DNA of 64,000 nucleotides from assembly GCA_032622095.1 (NCBI GenBank), contig CP136067.1, positions 181,014,556 to 181,078,555 of the forward strand, read 5' to 3'. The position numbers were made by a program, and so were the translations under genes. The notes below the pieces were generated by a model. The model was not told where the DNA came from, did not search any database, and was given only the letters and a program-made list of their open reading frames with translations. Position 1 is the first letter of the stretch. Each line of letters starts with the position of its first letter. Below, in pieces: positions 15,601 through 27,600 of the stretch. The stretch is from Siphonodentalium dalli. Its lineage: Eukaryota; Mollusca; Scaphopoda; Gadilida; Siphonodentaliidae.

Positions 15601-18600
15601 GAACCTCATTCTGCAAATGGAGAACATCTTGCTCAATGTAGTTATTTTTACAATTATCATATCTAAATTGACAACACACACCGTCATTCTTATATATATT
15701 TTTTGGGTATGCTTAAGCATGCTATAGCGAATTTAAAAACAAACTGGATAAAACCTTAGGGGCATGTTATAACTCAAAACTATCACCAAGTATTCATAGT
15801 AATAATTTTGATGCCCATGAAAAACGTATGATTCCCTGGCACTAAACCTACAAAAATACTGAAAGAGTTAAAGAATATAAGAAAAAATTTATTAAAATTG
15901 TAAAAAATTGTAAAAAATAATAACAAATGATGAAAAATTGTTAGGCCAATGCATTCTCTTATATATGCGAGGCGACCTATGGTCGACTCGCATATATAAG
16001 ATAATGCATTGGCACAGGGTATATGGGTTGATACAAAAATCGGACCCGGCACTGAAAGGGTTAAATGCAGTGACTCTTGGTGGCGAAATCGTTTTTGTTA
16101 GTTTATCACCAATAGTTGCTTTCCGAATCGAGAAGTAAATATTTACAATTGAGCGTAGTTCAGACGATGTTTTCTATGGAGTGGTATGGTCGATTTGCTT
16201 GAAATTTTTGGCGGTGTTAGTAGAATTCTACATCCACCAGTTTGCGTAGCTCCTGAATACTAACTGATCAGTTTCACGCACCCGAACAAGTCCATAATAT
16301 GTCTTTAATTGGTTAGTTTATTTTCCAGTGAGAATTGGCATTTTATGCCAATCATGCCATATCACCATTATAATAATTATTTTTCGTTTAAGTGAGGGGG
16401 GGGGGAGAGAAAGAGAGAGAAGAGAGGGAGAGGGAGAGAGAGAGAGAGAGAGAGAGAGGTGAGAGAGAAAAAGTTGGGAGTGCCAGTGCCCCCCTCCCCA
16501 GTGCCATCTCGTAGTATTATGTCAGTATATGTTTTGTGTTATGTATACAATACTACATGTACATAATATACATAAAAATTGAATAAATAATATAAAAAAA
16601 TATATATATATAATCAGGTCAGGTACCAGCCTAGAGGCGACTTGCGGAACATCTTCTGCCTAAAATGTGCCACTTTCTCCGTAATTTCTCCGTAAATAGT
16701 GGTTTGAGAAGAGGAATAGTCGACGAGCTGCAAGGACCACTATTTTGGCATACCTTACTCGTATTTAAATTCGCGCAGGACTATTTTTCATGCACTCATC
16801 GGTGCGCGAATTTAAAACTGAGCGAAAAATAGTACGACTTCCAAGCTTAATCTAAACCAGAGTCCATAGGAAATACAAGAGGACTGTGTTGCTGAGTTTA
16901 CATATATTATGAACGGTTGAATAGACAATTATACGCCTATACAGCATGTAAGCATATATTGCATTCGGCCAACCGCTATATATCAAGACCATTGCTCACA
17001 ATGCCAAGTGACAAATCATGGTAACATAGACATTGTTGAAATGTTTGCATAAGACATATTATGCAAACATTATGATGTATCTAGTTACTAGTTTATTGTC
17101 TACACGATGTAAATCCGCCATGATGGCGTTTCATATACACATATACTATCTTCAACACTGACAAAGAAACAAAACTTTCATCAGCTCCAAGATATACGAA
17201 AAATATCACAGAAATATTACGAAAATATTTTGGTCAGTTTTGAATTCGGGCATTTAGGTGGGCGAATTTAAAGTGCGCGAATTCAAAACTGAGCGAAAAA
17301 TAGTACTGCACGAATTTAAATACGAGTAAGGTAGTCAACAACAAAACATGCGTTATTGGTGTGAATTCTCACACAATTTCTGAGTTTTATTGTGTCACAA
17401 TTTTATTTGCCGCAAACTTTGGAAATCTCGGATTTTACAATTTACAGCAATCTTTTTGGCGATGGCAGGAGAGTATAGCTATGTTATTAGTTACAACAAA
17501 CACAATACCATCATGGTTCATGTATTTATTGATATAAATCAGTCGTTAACAAAGACATTTGGCAAAATTTCAGAAGTTAAAATGTCTATAAAATGAAAAT
17601 GGAAAAGGAAGTTATCAATACCATTCACTGGCTCTAAATTATTAGGACTGTCCGCAAGGATAGCTATGATCGGACACTTGTAAGATCATTAAAATTAAAA
17701 TATGCAAGGTAAATAGTTTCAGATTGGCCGTGTCTTCAGAAGGCAATCCGATTGCGCGAAATGAGTCTGTTACTATAAATAGCCGAAGAATAGTAGGTGA
17801 GTAGGAATCCTACCGGGCTACTATCGGAATATAGTATAGCAGTGTGAAGCCAATCAGAACGAGGAAAGTCATGGGAATATATAATATCCCAAGGATAACA
17901 TACATCTGATGTGACTGGTCGAGAGGCATCTTCTATTAGCAGCGGTAACCTTGGTGACGCAGCACTGATAACCCACACCTACAAGAATAGTATGAATAAT
18001 CATAGGCGACAGAACACCATTAACAAATTCTATACTAAATGGATTCTCCCATTCAGTCATAAAAGTACTGTAAGTACAGCCCTGTTAACCCTTTACCCAA
18101 CAGAAGGGCCCTGTGCCAATGCATTCTCTTATATATGCGAGTCGACCATAGGTCGCCTCGCATATATAAGAGAATGCATTGGCTTAACACATTAAAAATT
18201 ATAAAATTGTTAAAGAATGTAAGAAAAAATGGTAAAAAAAGATTTTTTTTAGGCCAATGCAATCTCTTAATATATGCGAGGCGACCTATGGTCGACTCGC
18301 ATATATAAGAGAATGCATTGGCACAGGGCATAACTGTAACTATCACAATGTGGTCAAGGAGCCGGTTCCAATGATATCCATATTTGTATGGTTCTATTGA
18401 GACAGACCGAAGATATTTTAGGCTGTTGAAGCTTTATTTGGCCGGTTTTGGCCGGTTTGTTGGGTAAAGGGTTAATTAGCATCAGCTATCGGCTGAGCCG
18501 AGGCGAATTCAGAGGCAAAAAGAAATTTAGTCGGCTATTTTTTGGCTCAGGCAAATAAATGATATTAAGTAAATAAAGTTATATATATACATTTTGTATT

Positions 18601-21600
18601 GTATTGTTTTTTGTATTCATGTTAAAAAATATGTAATACTATGAATATACTGTTACCAAAAATATGAATAAATTATAAAAATAAAATCGCGCAGTACTAT
18701 TATTTTTTGCAAAATTGAAACAAATTACTGCAGACATTGTCTTAGTTTCACAATGCCGAAGTCTGAAGACGGGGAAAAAATTCTTTGTTGAATGTCAACG
18801 ACTACTGAAATAACATTGATTACACATGTATCTTGATAAACAGCAATTTTATTAAAGCCAGACCCAACCAAGGTCTGTCATGGATGATAATAGGCCAAGT
18901 TCTAATTGTGAACTGAACTTATACTAGTACAGTAATGCTCTAAGTAATCGACTTCTTAACCACAGCAGAATTATGGGTAACTTATCAGGATTTAGTTGGA
19001 AATATGGCTTGTTGCCATTCATCGGAAAGCTCTCGGGGAGAGCTTTCCGATGAATGGCAACAAGCCATATTTCCGACTAAATCCTGAAAAGTTACCCATA
19101 ATTCTGCTGTGATTAAGAAGTCGATTACTTAGAGCATTACTGTATGTGTAGAGCATGCAACTACATGTATGTGGATCCTAGGCTTTTTAGCCAAGTTAAT
19201 TTTTTAGCATAGGCAAATTTTTGCTAATTATCAGGGCTGAAAGTATACATTGGAATAGTCTTTTATTCATTTTGAGGGATGTTAAGGATATATGAGCAGA
19301 TGAAACGGACAACAAAAGTGCTGAAAAATTCATATTCATTGCTGGGAAATGTTCAGATAATAAGTTCAACAAACGACCATAAGTTTTGTTGAACTACATG
19401 TCCAAAGGAAACTACTCATCAATGAGAGTTAAAGTGAAGAAGCAATTATCTTCAATTCAAATTTAAACCAATTTGTTAAGGTTCTGATTTATTTTTCAGA
19501 CCAACAGAAGTAGAATAGTCCAGTATCACCCATTTATCAATGGTACTAACTCAATATTCAAATAGTACAAATCAGCATTTTCAATAGACCCCTGTGATTT
19601 TACTTCTAAAATGCTGACAATGTGAACACGTTGGTGTTGTCACACTTGTTATAGATATATACAAGGGTGGGTTCGAATTCCTTAGCATCTGTAAATAATA
19701 ACTTGAAAACATGTATAAAACCTGTTGCATGTTTTATCTGACTCTAAATTAATAGTTGATACACCCAAATATATACAGTAATTTCAGAAAAAGAGGTACA
19801 CCATCTTTAACCCTATGAGTGCCACGGGCCGATCTCATCGGCCCTAATTTATGCTGTGTAAAATCGGACCTAAAAAAAATATAAAATAAATTTTTGTTTT
19901 TAGAATTGTTTTTAGAATTTTGGTTTTTGGGTTGAATTTTTTTGGGTATCTTAAAGGGGTACTGTACACAGGGATAGACACATTTTTGTATTTACTCCCA
20001 TTGAAATAACTTTCAAGTTAGATTGTGTTCGTGTTATATGAGTTTCGTATAAACCTAATTTAGCGAAGAAAATATTGATCTTGGAAACAAAAATATTACG
20101 ATTTCAAACTACGCGCCATGTTTTTGACCTTCACCGGAGAAGACTCAGGTCGCAGGAAGAACCGGAAGTTCACAGCTTCAATTGATGCATCCAATCTCTT
20201 CCATCGAACAATCTCACTCCGTATAAAAATACTTGACGCTTCATGACTCTTGTTTATTTCTCCTTTTTCCGATTCGGTTATAGCGGGCCTTTCTTTTGCA
20301 GGTAACATGTTATGTGTGCAACTCAATAATGTTCGTGAACGGCCGTCGATAAAAGACACGCAACAGATACTATTTCAAGAACGGTAACTCGTACTGGCAT
20401 AATTCTCCATTTTATGACTCCAGCCATAAATTAATTTATATTAAATAATTCAATTTTACTTTTGTGATGGACTGTTAACCGGAACGTTTTCAGTAGACAT
20501 CGTCGACTCAAATTAGTTATTTTAAAATATAATATTGATATTAGATCGTTATTGTAACCGGGAATTTATTGAAATTGGGGTACAGTACCCCTTTAAGCAT
20601 GCTATATCGTATTTAAAAACAAACTGGTTAACACCTTAGGGGCATGTTATAACTCAAAACTATCACCAAGTATTCATAGTAATAATTTTGATGCCCATAA
20701 AAAACATAAGATTCCCTGGCACTAAACCTACTAAATATACCTCTAAGAAATAAGAAAAAATTATTAAAATTGTAAAAAATTGTAAAAAATAATAACAAAA
20801 GATGAAAAATTGTTAGGCCAATGCATTCTCTTATATATGCGAGGCGAACTATGGTCGACTCACATATATAAGAGAATGCATTGGCACAGGGTATATGGGT
20901 TGATACAAAAATCGGACCTGGCACTCAAAGGGTTAAAACTTTCAGATTCATATTACAATGCAGAAATTCAGTTCGAAGTATGGTGTTGCATACATACACA
21001 GAACGACACGATGTGTAAATGGGTTTGTTGATACGGCACGAGTGCTGTCACGAGAGGATAGAACGAGAGGCACTTGCGCCTCAAGTTTTATCCTTCCGTG
21101 ACAGCACTCATGCCGTATCGACAAACCCATTTACACATCGTGTCATTCTGTGTTTATTACACGCTTCGCGTACTAGAATCCGTGCATTAAAAATACAGGA
21201 TTATAAGGTTTATTTAGGCACATACAGGGCGTGTTTGTCATGTGTGATGATTCTTTTATTTAAATAGTTCCAGTTTCATGGTTGAGGCAAACGCCATGTA
21301 TGTCATTTTACGTCAACAAGATGCGTGTCATTCTGTGTTTATTACACGCTTCGCGTACTAGAATCCGTGCATTAAAAATACAGGATTATAAGGTTTATTT
21401 AGGCACATACAGGGCGTGTTTGTCATGTGTGATGATTCTTTTATTTAAATAGTTCCAGTTTCATGGTTGAGGCGAACGCCATGTATGTCATTTTACGTCA
21501 ACAAGATGCGTATGGAACATACGTTCCATACGGATTTGTAAATATAGAACAGCAATAACACTGTACTTCTAGGAACAAGCATGTAATAAAATGATTAAAC

Positions 21601-24600
21601 TAAAATTCCTATAGACTGAACATTATTTAATTGAGAAGGACTGCTAACGCCTACCTGTTCAACATGAATTCCTATAGACTGAACGTTATTTAATTGAGAA
21701 GGACTGCTAACGCCTACCTGTTCAACATGAATTCCTATAGACTGAACATTATTTAATTGAGAAGGACTGCTAACGCCTACCTGTTCAACATGAATTCCTA
21801 TAGACTGAACGTTATTTAATTGAGAAGGACTGCTAACGCCTACCTGTTCAACATGAATTCCTATAGACTGAACATTATTTAATTGAGAAGGACTGCTAAC
21901 GCCTACCTGTTCAACATGAATTCCTATAGACTGAACATTATTTAATTGAGAAGGACTGCTAACGCCTACCTGTTCAACATGAATTCCTATAGACTGAACA
22001 TTATTTAATTGAGAAGGACTGCTAACGCCTACCTGTTCAACATGAATTCCTACAGACTGAACATTATTTAATTGAGAAGGACTGCTAACGCCTACCTGTT
22101 CAACATGAATTCCTATAGACTGAACATTATTTAATTGAGAAGGACTGCTAACGCCTACCTGTTCAACATGAATTCCTATAGACTGAACATTATTTAATTG
22201 AGAAGGACTGCTAACGCCTACCTGTTCAACATGAATTCCTATAGACTGAACATTATTTAATTGAGAAGGACTGCTAACGCCTACCTGTTCAACATGAATT
22301 CCTATAGACTGAACATTATTTAATTGAGAAGGACTGCTAACGCCTACCTGTTCAACATGAATTCCTACAGACTGAACATTATTTAATTGAGAAGGACTGC
22401 TAACGCCTACCTGTTCAACATGAATTCCTATAGACTGAACATTATTTAATTGAGAAGGACTGCTAACGCCTACCTGTTCAACATGAATTCCTATAGACTG
22501 AACATTATTTAATTGAGAAGGACTGCTAACGCCTACCTGTTCAACATGAATTCCTATAGACTGAACGTTATTTAATTGAGAAGGACTGCTAACGCCTACC
22601 TGTTCAACATGAATTCCTATAGACTGAACATTATTTAATTGAGAAGGACTGCTAACGCCTACCTGTTCAACATGAATTCCTATAGACTGAACGTTATTTA
22701 ATTGAGAAGGACTGCTAACACCTACCTGTTCAACATGAATTCCTATAGACTGAACGTTATTTAATTGAGAAGGACTGCTAACACCTACCTGTTCAACATG
22801 AATTCCTACAGACTGAACGTTATTTAATTGAGAAGGACTGCTAACGCCTACCTGTTCAACATGAATTCCTATAGACTGAACGTTATTTAATTGAGAAGGA
22901 CTGCTAACACCTACCTGTTCAACATGAATTCCTATAGACTGAACATTATTTAATTGAGAAGGACTGCTAACACCTACCTGTTCAACATGAATTCCTATAG
23001 ACTGAACGTTATTTAATTGAGAAGGACTGCTAACGCCTACCTGTTCAACATGAATTCCTATAGACTGAACGTTATTTAATTGAGAAGGACTGCTAACACC
23101 TACCTGTTCAACATGAATTCCTATAGACTGAACATTATTTAATTGAGAAGGACTGCTAACGCCTACCTGTTCAACATGAATTCCTATAGACTGAACGTTA
23201 TTTAATTGAGAAGGACTGCTAACACCTACCTGTTCAACATGAATTCCTATAGACTGAACATTATTTAATTGAGAAGGACTGCTAACACCTACCTGTTCAA
23301 CATGAATTCCTATAGACTGAACGTTATTTAATTGAGAAGGACTGCTAACACCTACCTGTTCAACATGAATTCCTATAGACTGAACGTTATTTAATTGAGA
23401 AGGACTGCTAACGCCTACCTGTTCAACATGAATTCCTATAGACTGAACATTATTTAATTGAGAAGGACTGCTAACACCTACCTGTTCAACATGAATTCCT
23501 ATAGACTGAACATTATTTAATTGAGAAGGACTGCTAACACCTACCTGTTCAACATGAATTCCTATAGACTGAACGTTATTTAATTGAGAAGGACTGCTAA
23601 CACCTACCTGTTCAACATGAATTCCTATAGACTGAACGTTATTTAATTGAGAAGGACTGCTAACGCCTACCTGTTCAACATGAATTCCTATAGACTGAAC
23701 ATTATTTAATTGAGAAGGACTGCTAACGCCTACCTGTTCAACATGAATTCCTACAGACTGAACGTTATTTAATTGAGAAGGACTGCTAACGCCTACCTGT
23801 TCAACATGAATTCCTATAGACTGAACGTTATTTAATTGAGAAGGCCTGCTAACGCCTACCTGTTCAACATGAATTCATATAGACTGAATGTTATTTAATT
23901 GAGAAGGACTGTTAATGCCTACCTGTTCAACATGAATTTCAATGTCAATGCATACAATGATTAAACTAAAATTCCTATAGACTGAACGTTATTTAATTGA
24001 GAAGGCCTGCTAACGCCTACCTGTTCAACATGAATTCATATAGACTGAATGTTATTTAATTGAGAAGGACTGTTAATGCCTACCTGTTCAACATGAATTT
24101 CAATGTCTTGCTGGGAACATGATTCAACCAACTGATCTACTTTTCTCACGTAACCTTCTACGTCAATAATTGATTCTTTATTGATGCTGAAAACAGATGT
24201 GGTCACATGAAATTAATCATGACAATGAAATTATCATTTACCATTATTGAGAAGCAGACAATTGAAAATTCACTGCTTTTTTAAAATTCAGTATAAATTA
24301 ATGTCACATTAGACAGAGAAGTTAGCTGTGCATATGGTTTTATTCATTTATTTCGATGTTGATAACAGACAGAAAATTGACTGTTTTGTATTTATTATAA
24401 TTTTAACATTAAACTATGCTTTTCATTGTACAATACTCTGATGTCTGGAATAAACGTGCATGCATGTTTATTAAATTTCAGATGATTTTACACCCTGCAC
24501 GTTTATTTAATTTTGTGTATTGCACTACTAGTGGTAATTTTGGAAGACAGGTCTTGACAGGCCAATTTTGTTTTTTCCCCCCAACAAATCTTGATCGAGT

Positions 24601-27600
24601 GTTGTGGAATAAAATCCTGTAAGTGTCAATATACGAGTATTATTATTGACCGGGAGTCGCATGTTGAGTGGGAATTTAATTAATGGTATATAAGAAGCAG
24701 TAATACCACAGTAGTACTAGACTACTAGTATCACCTTGAAACAGAACCTCTGTTTTCAAAAGCATATTAGGACTAGTATGTACTAGTATCCATGATCCAT
24801 CCCCACTCTATTTGGTCAGGTACCCATTCAATGCAACTGGTAAAGTGCAAGACTGTATTTCGATGAAAATATCCACCCTGCACTTATATTCCAGTCTCTA
24901 CTTATATTAATTCTGGTTGGTTTTTCCACCCTGCACTTATATTCCAGACTGCACTTTTATTCCAGACACGAGAGTACTCTTGACTGAAATACAAACACTC
25001 ACCCGGCCACAAACTTCACCATTTGCTTGCTAACTGATGATCCCACGGCAGCCAGAGCTTGAATGCTCCATTTCTGTTGCCTCAACATGAAGAAGCATTG
25101 TTTGCCTGCAGGGATATAGATGTTTCTCATATAAACTAAACTACCTGGACAGAGTATATCAGGGGTCTAAATGTACAACTCTCTCAAACTGCCAATTGGT
25201 GAAACACTTCAGGAATTTTAGGCACATTTGACATTAGGCCACACATTAGAAATACATTTTTCGATTAAACACCCCTAAATTAATATTTCTTTGGCTTCGG
25301 AATAAAAAATATTTGATTTGAGTAGAGGAACCCAGTCATCAAAGCTCAGCGTGATCAGATATCGATTTTATAAATCTGTTATTTCTTGAGATATGTACTT
25401 TTTGAAGTTTTTTCCGCCTGTCAAATATTTGCCAAACCAACCAAATTGCGCAAGAGGATGGATAACTCTAAAATCAAGTGGTAATACGGCCAAATTTTGT
25501 GATAATCAAGTGATAATATTTCGTTGAACAACATGTTGATAACACGTTTTGGGAAAGTTTATACCATAGTTGACAGTGGTTAGCATTATTTTGTTGTAAT
25601 TAATTTATTCTGATAACTAAAGCGTATTTTGAAGAAATGTTGTTGTTGTAACTTGATGATACAGTGACCGTCTGATCAGATTGAGTACCTTTAATATCTC
25701 AATTATTCTCATTTTTCCCAATGCTATTATGACTGTAGAACAGCTTGGTGAGAAGTCTTATACAAACTGAAACACTTTTGATATTTAAAGAGATTAGTGC
25801 CTTCTTTAGACATAGATTATGGTAGTATGCCAGTATGGTAGTCTTTACTGCTTTTATTTTTAATTGTGAGGCCAAGATTGTATTAATTAATTATGAATAT
25901 ACCAATTTGTCCAAAGCATACATGTCCTGGAAAACCACTAACATAATGGTTGCTTACTCGGCCAGAAAACATGGGGAGCTGAGAATAAGTTTAAACCTGA
26001 GCTTAAAATATCATTCTGAAGCAAATCAGATATAACTGAGAATATCCTGCAAATTATATGACCGAGATACTTTATATGCATTGCTTCAAAAGAGTATACA
26101 TACATGTACTATCAAAAGTTGATATTTTTAACACAAAAACTAAATTTGTGTACTTTCAGTATAAAAGTTGTCAACGGGTTGGTAAACCAACTAATTGAAT
26201 AGGTGTAACCGTATAGAATAAATGTCCATCTCAATTTACCTACTACAATGTAGTACAATTTCTCGAAGAAATGTCACCATGCTCTTCTGAAGAGAAGAAT
26301 GTTGTGCCCCCTGTCACATATGGACTTGCTTAACTCTTCCATGACTGGAGCTTCCTGATATTTTGTGGAAACCCGGTGCCAATTAATTTCTTATATATGC
26401 AAGATAATAGAATAGATTTGCTTAGCAATATTTACCTTGACCATGTAAGCCAGAGCACTCTCTGATATATGCGAGGTTCCCTATGGGAGATTCGCATATA
26501 AAAGAGAAAGCACTGGTGCAGGATCTCCGTTGCTGCACCAGTGCGACTCCTGTCATCAAAGGGTTAAAATGTAGCTTACTCTGCACATATAATCTATGTT
26601 TACTAGATTTGAGACTTCTCTATCTTAGCTTGATATAAAATGTCAGATCAATTATAAACTTCAGCAGTTCATGGCGAGAGTTGGGAACAAGTCTAAAGGT
26701 GGGTGTGTGGGGGAGTTCCGCCTCTTTACCTTTAGCTCTACTTGTTTGTAGACGAGCCCGTAACCAAACTTTTTTGTCTGCAATTACCGGAGTGAGATCC
26801 TTAAACTCTGTGTAGCACCTGTCAAGTTTTTCTGTAGACTGTATTAGTGGGAAAATACCATAACAACCCTTTGCACAGTCCTCTTCTGACTCCATTGCCT
26901 GAATCCAGAGAACAAATACATGGATCAAACAGGGAAAGGAACCTGGAGTAGATTACACCACAAAGTTACCTAAAATGCCAAATGGAGAATAACAGAAAGA
27001 ACTCTTCAGAATAATGGTAACATGCTAAACTTTAACCCTTTGAGTGCAGGTTTTTTTTTTTTGGGTATGCTTAAGCAAACTATAGCGAATTTAAAAACAA
27101 ACTGGTTAAAACCTTAGGGGCATGTTATAACTCAAAACTATCACCAAGTATTCATAGTAATAATTTTGATGCCCATGAAAAACGTAAGATTCCCTAACCC
27201 TAAACCTACAAAATAAGTCTGTTAAAGAAAATAAGTAAAAATTATTAAAATTTTAAAAAAATTGTAAAAAATAAGAATAAATGATGAAAAATTGTTAGGC
27301 CAATGCATTCTCTTATATATGCGAGGCGACCTATGGTCGACTCGCATATATAAGAGAATGCATTGGCACAGGGTATATGGGTTGATACAAAAATCGGACC
27401 TGGCACTCAAAGGGTTAAGGAAACACAACTGTTTCTTTTAGGGCTATTAACATAGGTGCATCAAGATGCTGTGTTAGTTGATGGATTTAATTGCCAGGAA
27501 AAAAACTCAATACAATAATGAAAGTGAATTGTCTGAAGCAGAAATATGAACCATTATTACATACACTTTTATCCTCATCAATTTCCTGTTTTCTTTGAGC

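Noticed and set aside
21590-24090. CRISPR-like array
   Set aside because: Units are contiguous with no unique spacers, the host is an animal, and the unit is explained by the exon 5 splice junction.
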